From assembly GCA_016463095.1 (NCBI GenBank), contig JAEMSA010000003.1, positions 25,496 to 66,036 of the forward strand: DNA of 40,541 bases, given 5' to 3'. Source of the DNA: Candidatus Nanopelagicales bacterium. Its GTDB lineage: Bacteria > Actinomycetota > Actinomycetes > S36-B12 > UBA5976. The position numbers and the translations under genes were made by a program. Below, in pieces: positions 32,926-40,541 of the stretch. The notes under the pieces were generated by a model. The model was not told the origin of the DNA, did not search any database, and saw only the letters and a list, made by a program, of their open reading frames with translations. The stretch's first letter is position 1; every line of letters begins with the position of its first letter.

Positions 32926-34064
32926 CGATATGATCTTTCAATAGCTGCGTTTAATCTTTCGTTTAATCTTTCCTTTAATTCCGGATGTGTAAATTCTCCA
33001 AATATTCCTGAGAAAAATCCTTCGATAACAAGCTGTCTTGCTGTGTGTTCATCAATTCCTCTTGACATCAAATAAAACAATTGGTCATCGTCTAATCGAC
33101 CAGTAACACTTGCGTGTCCAGCTTTTTCAACTTCACCGGTTTCAATTTCAAGATTAGGAACAGAATCTGCTCTTGCCCCATCATCGAGTAATAGATTTCT
33201 ATTCATTTCATAAGTATTGGTTCCAGTGGCAATTTTTCTGATTAATACATCGCCTACCCAAACAGTGTGACTTCCTTCTCCTTGAGCTCCACCGCGATAT
33301 AAAACATTGCTTTTACAATCTTTCATATTGTGATCGACAAAAACTCTATTTTCAAAAAATTGGCCATTGGTCGCAAGAAAAACTCCCAAGAGTTCAACTG
33401 CGCCATGATTGCCAGAGAATTTTGCTCTTGGCACATAGCGAACAACGTCTCCACCAAGTTGCACAACTAAAGATCGAATATTTGCATCCTTATTGATAAC
33501 AAACTGATGTTCACTAACAATTACACCTTTACGAGCTAAATCAAAAATTGTAATGAAATCGATATTTGAATTCACGTCAGCAATAATTTCGCAATTTATG
33601 CCAGCAATTCCTTCGCCAACATGTTCTAAAATAATTGTGGCTTTACTGTGTGCTTTGGCGTTTATAATTATGTGCCCGTATTGAACTCCACTTTTGATAT
33701 CAACCTTAATCCAGGTTAAATCTTTGGTTTCCAATTCTTGTGGGATATCGATAACTAAAGCTTTGTTCCACAAAGATTGAGTTCTTGAACTAATTCGATC
33801 TGTTGCTAAGAACTTGGTCTTAACTTCGTCTCGACTTAGAATTGAATGCGAAATTCCAGATGCTGCCACAACTTCGTAAGTGATATCTTGTTCAGATTTT
33901 GCGTCATTATGTAGATTTCCTACCCGTTTTAAAGGTGTATAACGCCATTCCTCTTCACGACCATTTGGCACCAAGAAATCATCAGGATTACTTGATGCAA
34001 TGCGATCTGGTCTGGCGTCAATACTTTTAAATAAAATTTCTTTTTCTTGTAGGGCAGAACTCAT
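32922..34064 (-). CDS. sufD: Fe-S cluster assembly scaffold protein SufD
   Basis: SufD forms part of the SufBC2D scaffold on which clusters are built. The 380-residue product has the N-terminal [17 protein letters not shown] and the beta-helix region. The C-terminal block [37 protein letters not shown] includes the conserved histidine. Then come the family helices [19 protein letters not shown]. Its extreme 3' end is an imperfect 12-base tandem repeat that extends the [12 protein letters not shown] tail. It overlaps sufB and the Rieske gene by four bases on either side. Confidence 0.94.
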   Translation of the reverse strand: MSSALQEKEILFKSIDARPDRIASSNPDDFLVPNGREEEWRYTPLKRVGNLHNDAKSEQDITYEVVAASGISHSILSRDEVKTKFLATDRISSRTQSLWNKALVIDIPQELETKDLTWIKVDIKSGVQYGHIIINAKAHSKATIILEHVGEGIAGINCEIIADVNSNIDFITIFDLARKGVIVSEHQFVINKDANIRSLVVQLGGDVVRYVPRAKFSGNHGAVELLGVFLATNGQFFENRVFVDHNMKDCKSNVLYRGGAQGEGSHTVWVGDVLIRKIATGTNTYEMNRNLLLDDGARADSVPNLEIETGEVEKAGHASVTGRLDDDQLFYLMSRGIDEHTARQLVIEGFFSGIFGEFTHPELKERLNERLNAAIERSYR

Positions 34065-35470
34065 CCAACTGCGCCTTCCATTTGCATTTCAATCAATCGA
34101 TTTAATTCAATTGCATATTCCATTGGAAGTTCTCGAGCAATTGGTTCAACGAATCCGCGCACGATCATGGCTGCAGCTTCGTCTTCGTTGAGTCCTCTTT
34201 GCATCAAATAGAACAGTTGGTCTTCACTGATTCGAGAAACTGTTGCTTCATGTGCCATTGAGACATCGTCTTCACGACAATCAATATATGGATATGTATC
34301 TGATCTTGAAATGTCATCAATCAACAATGCATCGCACTTAACTGTGGTTTTAGCGTTGTAAGCACCTTCATTAACTTGGATTAATCCACGGTAAGAAGTT
34401 CTGCCACCACCACGAGCTACTGATTTAGAAATAATTGTTGAGGAAGTATTTGGGGCAGCGTGAACCATTTTGGCTCCAGCGTCTTGATGTTGTCCTTCGC
34501 CCGCAAATGCCACAGACATGGTTTCACCTTTAGCGTGTTCTCCTACTAGCCACACAGATGGATATTTCATGGTTACTTTTGAACCGATGTTGCCATCGAT
34601 CCATTCCATTGTTGCTCCTTGTTGGGCAACTGCTCTTTTGGTTACTAAGTTATAAACGTTGTTAGACCAGTTTTGAATTGTTGTGTAACGGCATCGTGCA
34701 TTCTTCTTCACAACAATTTCAACAACAGCACTATGTAGTGAGTCACTTGAATAAACTGGTGCGGTACAACCTTCAACATAATGAACGTATGCATCCTCAT
34801 CAACAATAATCAAAGTTCTTTCGAATTGACCCATATTTTCAGTATTGATACGGAAATATGCTTGCAATGGAATATCAATTTTTACACCCTTTGGAACATA
34901 AACAAATGATCCACCAGACCAAACTGCAGTGTTGAGTGCTGAGAACTTGTTATCTCCTGCAGGAATTATTGAACCAAAATACTCTTTAAAAACATCTTCG
35001 TGTTCTCTTAAAGCAGTATCAGTATCAAGAAAGAGTACGCCTTCTTTTTCGAGATCTTCTCGGATTTGGTGATAAACAACTTCGCTTTCGTATTGAGCTG
35101 CCACACCAGCAATTAATCTTTTCTTTTCAGCTTCTGGAATTCCTAGACGGTCATATGTTTTCTTAATGTCGTCTGGTAATTCTTCCCAAGAGGTTGCTTG
35201 TTTTTCAGTTGAGCGAACGAAATATTTAATATTGTCAAAATCAATACCCCCAAGGTAAGCACCCCAATTAGGCAAAGGCTTCTTTTGAAACATCGCAAGA
35301 GCTTTTAATCTTGTCTCTAACATCCAGGCTGGTTCATTTTTCTTGGAACTAATGTCTCGCACAACATCTTCTGTTAGACCACGCTTAGCGTTTTTACCCG
35401 CATCATTCTTATCGTGCCAACCAAATTCATATGTACCGATTCCATCTAATTCTGGGCGGGCTATTGTCAT
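34061..35470 (-). CDS. sufB: Fe-S cluster assembly scaffold protein SufB
   Basis: SufB is the core scaffold subunit that binds the nascent cluster. The 469-residue product has [20 protein letters not shown] and [16 protein letters not shown]. The beta-helix region includes [23 protein letters not shown], in which the cysteine lies. The C-terminal block includes [28 protein letters not shown]. The ATG is preceded by AAGGAGA with a five-base spacer, a good Shine-Dalgarno sequence. It follows sufR with a four-base overlap and is the most conserved gene of the operon. Confidence 0.96.
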   Translation of the reverse strand: MTIARPELDGIGTYEFGWHDKNDAGKNAKRGLTEDVVRDISSKKNEPAWMLETRLKALAMFQKKPLPNWGAYLGGIDFDNIKYFVRSTEKQATSWEELPDDIKKTYDRLGIPEAEKKRLIAGVAAQYESEVVYHQIREDLEKEGVLFLDTDTALREHEDVFKEYFGSIIPAGDNKFSALNTAVWSGGSFVYVPKGVKIDIPLQAYFRINTENMGQFERTLIIVDEDAYVHYVEGCTAPVYSSDSLHSAVVEIVVKKNARCRYTTIQNWSNNVYNLVTKRAVAQQGATMEWIDGNIGSKVTMKYPSVWLVGEHAKGETMSVAFAGEGQHQDAGAKMVHAAPNTSSTIISKSVARGGGRTSYRGLIQVNEGAYNAKTTVKCDALLIDDISRSDTYPYIDCREDDVSMAHEATVSRISEDQLFYLMQRGLNEDEAAAMIVRGFVEPIARELPMEYAIELNRLIEMQMEGAVG

Positions 35471-36165
35471 TTTTTCTCCTTGTGTTGGCTTGCGGATGAA
35501 ACTGCTGTTTTTGGCAAAGTGCTAACTAATGACGTACAGATGTTTCCACCATTAGCTATTGTTGAAAGTCGAGTTACATTAACACCCAGCAATTCACTGA
35601 ATGCATCTAATTCGGCTTCACAAAATTCTGGATGTTGTTCAGCAACGTGTGCTATCGGACAATTATGTTGACACAATTGAATCGTGTGAGTTGGTCCTGA
35701 TCCTTTGTCAGCAGTTGCTGCGAAACCGTCTTTAGATAAAAAGTTAGACAATATTTCAACTTTTTCTTCAACATTTTTTGCCTTATTCAAAGTTTGAGAA
35801 TATCTGGCAAGCATTTCGTTTGCTCTACTCAATGCGAAAGCCTTCACAGCACTGTCGCCAAAAGTTGTTGCTAAATAGGAAACTGCTTCTTGAGCTAAAG
35901 ATTGATATTGGTTTTCGAAAAAATCTCGACCTTGTGATGTTAAGGAAAAAACTCGCGCAGGTCTTCCTCTACCCTTTGTTTTTGTAGGTCCAAATGGTGC
36001 AATTTCGTGAGACTCAACTAAAAATTTTTCACTCATGTCATCAAGATGTTTACGTACTGCCACGGCACTAATCCCTAGGGAATCGGCCAGGTCACTTGCA
36101 GTGATAGGACCTAATTTGAGCAATTCTCGAGCAAGGCGATCTCTGCCTACGGTTTTGAATTCCAT
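35467..36165 (-). CDS. sufR: Fe-S cluster-sensing transcriptional regulator SufR
   Basis: SufR represses the suf operon when Fe-S clusters are plentiful. The 232-residue product starts with a winged helix ([34 protein letters not shown]) and the wing [16 protein letters not shown]. Cysteines in the C-terminal half are arranged C-x3-C-x12-C-x27-C. The x12 and x27 spacings agree with those I recall for the cluster-binding cysteines of cyanobacterial SufR. It is the first gene of the operon, divergent from ctaA. An inverted repeat covering its probable -35 and -10 boxes suggests autoregulation. Confidence 0.93.
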   Translation of the reverse strand: MEFKTVGRDRLARELLKLGPITASDLADSLGISAVAVRKHLDDMSEKFLVESHEIAPFGPTKTKGRGRPARVFSLTSQGRDFFENQYQSLAQEAVSYLATTFGDSAVKAFALSRANEMLARYSQTLNKAKNVEEKVEILSNFLSKDGFAATADKGSGPTHTIQLCQHNCPIAHVAEQHPEFCEAELDAFSELLGVNVTRLSTIANGGNICTSLVSTLPKTAVSSASQHKEKK

Positions 36166-36171
36166 AACCCT

Positions 36172-36200
36172 AGTGTTGCCTATTTCCCTTCTATATGCAA
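36172..36200 (-). promoter_or_regulatory. Candidate leaderless promoter of the suf operon
   Basis: On the minus strand TTGCAT (36195-36200) and AACACT (36172-36177) are separated by 17 bases. Six bases then lead to the sufR ATG at 36165. The -10 box is weak but the spacing is ideal, and no ribosome binding site fits. Confidence 0.4.
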
Positions 36201-36201
36201 C
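36175..36201. promoter_or_regulatory. Inverted repeat GTTGC-N17-GCAAC, candidate SufR operator
   Basis: GTTGC (36175-36179) and GCAAC (36197-36201) form a perfect dyad. Counting three further matching positions on each side, 9 of 12 positions per arm agree. The arms overlap the proposed -35 and -10 boxes of sufR. Bound SufR would block both, and could also affect the divergent ctaA gene. Confidence 0.45.
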
Positions 36202-36231
36202 TCTGGGATATACCTAAAATCAGGGAAGATC

Positions 36232-37119
36232 ATGAAAACAAACTTTAAAGCTAGCTTTGGTCGACGAATTAGCTTGGCTAATTTGATTGCTCAGTCGGGA
36301 ATCATTGTTACAGGAGCAGTTGTCCGATTAACAGGTTCTGGATTGGGATGTCCTACTTGGCCAGATTGCGCGCCTGGATCCTTGGTTCCCGTGGCAGGAC
36401 AAGTTGAAGGTTTTCATAAATATATTGAATTTGGTAATAGAACTTTAACTTTCTTAGTTCTAGCAATATCCATTGCACTTTTTGTTTACTCATTCATGAA
36501 TGAAAAGAAAAATATAATTGTATGGTCCTTCTTGCCTTTGATTGGAACTTTGCTGCAGGCCGTATTAGGTGGCATCACAGTGCTAACCGGTCTAAATCCC
36601 TTAACTGTCATGGCCCATTTTCTTCTTTCGATCATTCTTGTAGGAATATCAGCAAAAATATATAACTATTTTAATGATCAGAGAGTATCTAAGTCATTAC
36701 CAAAAGTTGTCGATAACTACATAAAAGTTGTGACCTTAGTCGGCTTTGCCGTGATTACCTTAGGCACAGTCACAACAGGCTCTGGACCTCATTCTGGTGA
36801 TGAAATAGCTGCAAGATTTAATCTTGATCTCAGAGTTATAGCTTGGCTACATGCAGACACTGTTCTATTTTTTATTGGATTAGTTATCGGTCTTCTGGTA
36901 ATAACAAAATTGAATTCAGAATCAAATCATGTATACAAGACGACTAGAACTCTTTTTGTGATCTGCTTATTACAAGGATTCATCGGTTATGTTCAATGGT
37001 TTACTGATCAACCTTGGGTATTGGTTTCATTTCATGTAATTGGAGCTGTTATTACTTGGATTGCAATATCTAATTTGGCTCTCTTTTCAAGCAATCCTGT
37101 GCTTAAGCGCCTTAAATAA
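36232..37119 (+). CDS. ctaA: Heme A synthase CtaA (COX15)
   Basis: CtaA oxidises the C8 methyl of heme O to the formyl of heme A in the membrane. The 295-residue product has about eight helices. GAVVRLTGSGLGCPTWPDC carries the extracytoplasmic cysteine pair, followed by GFHKYIEFGNRTLTFL with the conserved E-x2-N-R. Histidine ligands appear in VMAHFLLSI, IAWLHADTVLF and LVSFHVIGAV. GGGAAG three to four bases before the ATG can act as a Shine-Dalgarno sequence. It is divergent from sufR. Its last 33 bases overlap the ATP-grasp gene on the opposite strand. Confidence 0.94.
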   Translation: MKTNFKASFGRRISLANLIAQSGIIVTGAVVRLTGSGLGCPTWPDCAPGSLVPVAGQVEGFHKYIEFGNRTLTFLVLAISIALFVYSFMNEKKNIIVWSFLPLIGTLLQAVLGGITVLTGLNPLTVMAHFLLSIILVGISAKIYNYFNDQRVSKSLPKVVDNYIKVVTLVGFAVITLGTVTTGSGPHSGDEIAARFNLDLRVIAWLHADTVLFFIGLVIGLLVITKLNSESNHVYKTTRTLFVICLLQGFIGYVQWFTDQPWVLVSFHVIGAVITWIAISNLALFSSNPVLKRLK

Positions 37120-37944
37120 ATCAACTCCGGCCTCTGGCCTAAATTGCATAAATAGCCAAGGCTCAGTTAATTCTAACTCCATTAAAACTAACTTCTCCCC
37201 CATTCTTACAACATCAATTCGTGCGAAAAGAAGATCATTCCATTCACTGACCGCATTTGAAATATTTTTTACAATGTCTCTCATTTCAGTTGTAATCTCT
37301 AATTGACCTGCAGCATCTCCATGTCCACCTTTGGTGAGAGCGGGAACTTTCTTTGCCGCATGACTAATTTCTCCGTTGATGACAATAATTGCTTTCTCCC
37401 CTTCGTCATCCACACTTAAAATATAAGGTTGAATGATTACAGTTCTTTTTGCTTCAAGAATTCTTTTTACGTAGTCAATTGCTTCAACTTCAGTTGAAGC
37501 TTTTCCCGCTAGTCTTGCTCCTGCTCCAACGGTAGGTTTGATTGCAACGACAGAGGCTTTTTCAAATGCCCATCTAATGGCGGGCAAAGCCTCATCAAGA
37601 TTATTGGCAAATTTTGTTGGAATTATGGGGACACCTTTATTTTCCAAAATGGATAGGTATGTTTTGTTGGTGTTCCATTTCATAACTTCAGATGAATTGA
37701 AAAGTTTTGTTTTTGTCTCAACATTTTTTGCAAATTGCAAGAATTCTTCACGAACTGGCACATAATCCCAAGCAGATCTAATGACGGCTGCATCAAAGGA
37801 TTCCCAGGCAATGCTTTTATCATTCCAATTGGCAAAAACTAGATCGATTTCTAATTGCTCTGCTGCCTTTATGGCAAAAGGGATATCTAAATCTGGATCT
37901 GGATCAGTCGGATCTTCATTTCCGACAACATAAGCTATCTTCAT
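37087..37944 (-). CDS. ATP-grasp domain protein (RimK-like), function unknown
   Basis: The 285-residue product has an ATP-grasp fold. The N-terminal pre-ATP domain has IRSAWDYVPVREEFLQFA. The ATP-binding lysines lie around VVAIKPTVGAGARLAGK and RTVIIQPYILSVDDEGEK. The metal-binding end FARIDVVRMGEKLVLMELELTEPWLF carries the E-x-E/N-type residues. It resembles RimK and the cycloserine-ligase-like DcsG group, which join amino acids or amines to carboxylates. The actual substrates are unknown. It follows ctaB directly, with no spacer, so it may be co-transcribed with heme O synthase. The overlap of 33 bases with ctaA is the longest convergent overlap in the window. Confidence 0.85.
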   Translation of the reverse strand: MKIAYVVGNEDPTDPDPDLDIPFAIKAAEQLEIDLVFANWNDKSIAWESFDAAVIRSAWDYVPVREEFLQFAKNVETKTKLFNSSEVMKWNTNKTYLSILENKGVPIIPTKFANNLDEALPAIRWAFEKASVVAIKPTVGAGARLAGKASTEVEAIDYVKRILEAKRTVIIQPYILSVDDEGEKAIIVINGEISHAAKKVPALTKGGHGDAAGQLEITTEMRDIVKNISNAVSEWNDLLFARIDVVRMGEKLVLMELELTEPWLFMQFRPEAGVDLFKALKHRIA

Positions 37945-38877
37945 TTAATTAAGATTCAACAACGGATCTAAACCAATTAGAAAAAACAGCAGCGCAAGCC
38001 ATGTGATTGACCAATGAAAGAGTTTCATTGGATTGATCTCTAAATCATCACTTTGAGCGCGATTTTTCAAAGCATAAACTTCTCTCATAAAAATTACGTT
38101 TAAAACAGCAGCCCCAACTAAATAAACAATTGAAAGCTCACTAACTAAAGGCAAAACAAACGTTGTGGCGACCATGATCCAGGAATAGATTGCTATTTGG
38201 TTGGCAACTTTTTTACGGTCAGCAACCACAGGAAGCATTGGAATTCCAGCGTTTTCATAATCTTTTCGATATTGCATTGAAAGTGGCCAATAATGAGGTG
38301 GTGTCCACCAAAAAACAATCAAAAACAAAACAATAGGAGCCAAACTTATCGAATTAGTTACTGCTGCCCAACCTATTAAAACGGGAAAGCAACCAGCAGC
38401 CCCTCCCCAGACGATGTTAGAAGAGGTTCTTCTTTTCAAAAGTAGTGTGTAAACACAAACATAAAAAACAATTGCACTTGCAGCAAAGAATGCTGACAAT
38501 GTATTTACTTGACTTACTAGCCAAATAACTGACAAAAGTGACAATATTATTCCCAAAGCCAAAGCTCCTCGAACCGAAACTTTGCCGGTAACTAATGGTC
38601 TGTGTGCAGTTCTATCCATTAAGGCATCAATGTCTCGATCAACAACATTGTTTAAAGCATTTGCTCCACCAGCAGCTAAAGCTCCACCAATAAGAGTTGC
38701 TAAAACCAAATACCAATTAGGCCATCCATTGGAAGCCAAGAACATTGTTGGAACAGTGGTGACAAGGAGCAATTCGATAATTCTTGGTTTTGTTAAAGAA
38801 ATATAACTTTTGAAAACGGAAAATATACTTGAAGATTCTTGATTAATATTCAAGATTGGCTCATCAATTTTTCTCAT
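37945..38877 (-). CDS. ctaB: Heme O synthase CtaB (protoheme IX farnesyltransferase)
   Basis: CtaB attaches a farnesyl group to heme B, giving heme O, the substrate of CtaA. The 310-residue UbiA-family membrane protein has TKPRIIELLLVTTVPTMFL. It carries the first aspartate-rich motif NALNNVVDRDIDALMDRTAHRPLV and the second region WTPPHYWPLSMQYRKDYENAGIPML. Both are diagnostic of heme O synthase rather than of other prenyltransferases. About nine helices are predicted. It is divergent from the transketolase gene, the typical actinobacterial ctaB-tkt arrangement. Confidence 0.95.
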   Translation of the reverse strand: MRKIDEPILNINQESSSIFSVFKSYISLTKPRIIELLLVTTVPTMFLASNGWPNWYLVLATLIGGALAAGGANALNNVVDRDIDALMDRTAHRPLVTGKVSVRGALALGIILSLLSVIWLVSQVNTLSAFFAASAIVFYVCVYTLLLKRRTSSNIVWGGAAGCFPVLIGWAAVTNSISLAPIVLFLIVFWWTPPHYWPLSMQYRKDYENAGIPMLPVVADRKKVANQIAIYSWIMVATTFVLPLVSELSIVYLVGAAVLNVIFMREVYALKNRAQSDDLEINPMKLFHWSITWLALLFFLIGLDPLLNLN

Positions 38878-38991
38878 ACCTAACTAACGCTACCTGAATA
38901 GCAGTTATGGCGCGTTCCGTGGATTGTGTGACCAGCAACTCATTAGGCTAGGAGTAACTAAAGCCTCGAGAACTGGAACTCTAGAACCGAT

Positions 38992-40541
38992 ATGAGTATC
39001 TCTGCCTGGACCGAACTTGACGACAAATCTGTCAAGGTTGCGCGTGCACTTGCCCTAGATGCTGTTGAAAACGCTGGCCATGGTCATCCTGGGACTGCAA
39101 TGGCATTAGCTCCTGTTGCTCATCTTTTATTTAATAAGTTCATGAATCACTCCCCCGAAAATCCTGAATGGTTTGGTCGAGATCGGTTTATTCTTTCTTG
39201 CGGTCATGCCAGCATGCTTTTGTATTCTCAATTATTTTTAAATGGCTACGGACTAGAAATAGAGGATTTGAAAAATTTTAGAAAAATGAACAGCTTAACT
39301 CCAGGTCATCCTGAATTCCAACACACAAAAGGTGTTGAAATGACCACAGGACCACTTGGCCAAGGATTATCTTCCGCAGTTGGAATGGCAATTGCTTCAC
39401 GATATTGGCGCAATTACTTTGATGCTAAAACGGCAGCTAGTCAGAGCATTTTCGATAATTATGTTTATGTTGTGGCAAGTGATGGAGATTTACAAGAAGG
39501 TGTTACTTCAGAAGCATCTTCTCTTGCCGGACATCTTGGTCTTGCCAATTTAATTGTTATCTACGATGACAATCGAATCAGTATTGATGGTGACACAAAT
39601 CTTGCTTTCACAGAAGATGTAGCTTCTCGCTATCGCGCTTACAACTGGGATGTTCACACAGTTGACTTAGGAACTGATGGTCAAGTAGATATTTCAGCTC
39701 TGACTAAGGCTATTGAGGCTTCACAAAAGAGTGACAAACCAAGTTTTATTCAATTAAAAACAATTATTGCTTGGCCTGCTCCAAATGCTAGAAACACGGC
39801 CGCTGCTCACGGTGCCCCGCTAGGTGAAAATGAAACTAAATTAACTAAAGAAGCTTTAGGTTTTGATAAAGATAAATCTTTTCAAGTTTCTGATGATGTC
39901 CTGAATTACACTCGTCAAGCTAAAAATCGTGGCACAGATTTAGTTAAACAATGGAATGACAAATTCAAATCTTGGTCAAGTGCTAATCCTTCATTAGCCA
40001 ATGATTATCAAAGACTATTAAAAGGTGAATTAACTCAAGAATTGGATAAGAAGTTAACTGTATTTGAATCAGGCACAAGTGTTGCTAGTCGAAAAAGTGG
40101 TGGAACGATTTTAAATGAGTTATCTGCAAATCTTGTTGAATTAGTAGGAGGATCAGCAGATCTTGCTGAAAGTAATGGCGTGGCATTAAAGAACGCGCAA
40201 TCAATGCAAAAAATCAATTCAGATATTTCCAATTCTTCTATTGGTGGAAAATATTTACATTTTGGAATTAGAGAGCACGCTATGGGTTCCATATTGAATG
40301 GAATGGCTCTTTATGGATTTACTCGTCCATTTGGTGCAACTTTCTTAATTTTTAGTGATTATCAAAAACCAGCAATAAGACTTGCCTCAATCATGCAACT
40401 TCCTGTTACCTACGTTTGGACACACGATTCAATTGGTTTGGGTGAAGATGGACCAACACACCAACCAGTTGAACAACTTTGGTCTTTGCGTTCAATTCCA
40501 GGATTTGCTGTTGTTAGACCATGTGATGCTAATGAAGTAGC
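38992..40541 (+). CDS. tkt: Transketolase (3' end beyond window)
   Basis: Transketolase moves two-carbon units in the pentose phosphate pathway using thiamine diphosphate. The visible 516 residues start MSISAWTELDDKSVKVARAL. They contain ENAGHGHPGTAMALAP, the catalytic-histidine segment TPGHPEFQHTKGVEMTTGPLGQGLSS, and the diphosphate-binding motif ASDGDLQEGVTSEASSLAG ... DDN. The start of the second domain has LVGGSADLAES, HFGIREHAMGSI and THDSIGLGEDGPTHQP. The reading frame is open to the window edge. The ATG at 38992 has no clear Shine-Dalgarno sequence. The complete protein should be near 690 residues. Confidence 0.96.
   Translation, partial: MSISAWTELDDKSVKVARALALDAVENAGHGHPGTAMALAPVAHLLFNKFMNHSPENPEWFGRDRFILSCGHASMLLYSQLFLNGYGLEIEDLKNFRKMNSLTPGHPEFQHTKGVEMTTGPLGQGLSSAVGMAIASRYWRNYFDAKTAASQSIFDNYVYVVASDGDLQEGVTSEASSLAGHLGLANLIVIYDDNRISIDGDTNLAFTEDVASRYRAYNWDVHTVDLGTDGQVDISALTKAIEASQKSDKPSFIQLKTIIAWPAPNARNTAAAHGAPLGENETKLTKEALGFDKDKSFQVSDDVLNYTRQAKNRGTDLVKQWNDKFKSWSSANPSLANDYQRLLKGELTQELDKKLTVFESGTSVASRKSGGTILNELSANLVELVGGSADLAESNGVALKNAQSMQKINSDISNSSIGGKYLHFGIREHAMGSILNGMALYGFTRPFGATFLIFSDYQKPAIRLASIMQLPVTYVWTHDSIGLGEDGPTHQPVEQLWSLRSIPGFAVVRPCDANEV

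Noticed and set aside
40035-40292. Minus-strand frame of 85 codons near the right edge
   Set aside because: It is antisense to the continuous transketolase frame, which contains conserved motifs here.
1-40541. CRISPR array, insertion sequence, prophage or integrated element
   Set aside because: No direct-repeat array, transposase, integrase or composition shift was seen; the gene content is housekeeping throughout.

Overview
The window is about 40.5 kb of chromosomal DNA from a low-GC, streamlined actinobacterium. The lineage is indicated by pupylation genes (mpa/arc, dop, pup, pafA), their regulators pafB and pafC, a mycothiol ligase gene (mshC), and several families confined largely to Actinobacteria (DUF3090, DUF5703, DUF3099, DUF4916, the SCO1664 family). 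The AT-rich composition and extreme packing resemble free-living aquatic lineages such as the Nanopelagicales, but the sequence alone does not prove a taxon. No mobile element, CRISPR array or rRNA was seen, and no gene-free stretch exceeds 150 bases.

Layout. (1) 1-226: start of an apolipoprotein N-acyltransferase gene cut by the window edge; 344-1243: a stand-alone 5'-3' exonuclease. (2) 12369 down to 1216, all on the minus strand: trmI, mpa, dop, pup, pafA, pafB, pafC, a diacylglycerol-kinase-type lipid kinase and a HelY-type helicase, mostly overlapping or closely spaced. The 20S proteasome genes prcB/prcA that usually sit beside pup are absent here, as are tatA/tatC that usually follow pafC. 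(3) 12429-14888: a RecB-like Fe-S nuclease, a HAD phosphatase and a PAC2 protein. (4) 20568 down to 14889, minus strand: uppP, a phosphomutase-like gene, DUF3090, SCO1664-family, mshC, pgi. (5) 20644-27868: aldo/keto reductase, DUF5703, M20 peptidase, tRNA-Leu(GAG), VKOR, a degenerate Nudix protein, an unrecognised protein, fabI, fabG, DUF3099 and SURF1. (6) 36165 down to 27865: sufR-sufB-sufD-Rieske-sufC-sufS-sufU-sufT followed by an ABC exporter. (7) 36232-40541: ctaA, an ATP-grasp gene, ctaB and a transketolase gene cut by the right edge.

How it fits together. The strongest observation is a pupylation system that appears uncoupled from a proteasome. Pup (59 aa, ending GGQ), Dop, PafA and Mpa are all present and intact. 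However, prcBA is missing from the locus, and the Mpa C-terminus, which ends GQYL in proteasome-bearing species, here ends GQIH and lacks the tyrosine that docks the ATPase on the 20S core. This resembles the Corynebacterium situation, where ARC/Mpa unfolds or disassembles pupylated proteins without degrading them. Other themes are Fe-S cluster assembly under a SufR regulator, and heme A/cytochrome oxidase maturation (ctaA, ctaB, SURF1). All seven convergent gene pairs overlap or abut at their stop codons, and several genes appear to be transcribed without a leader.
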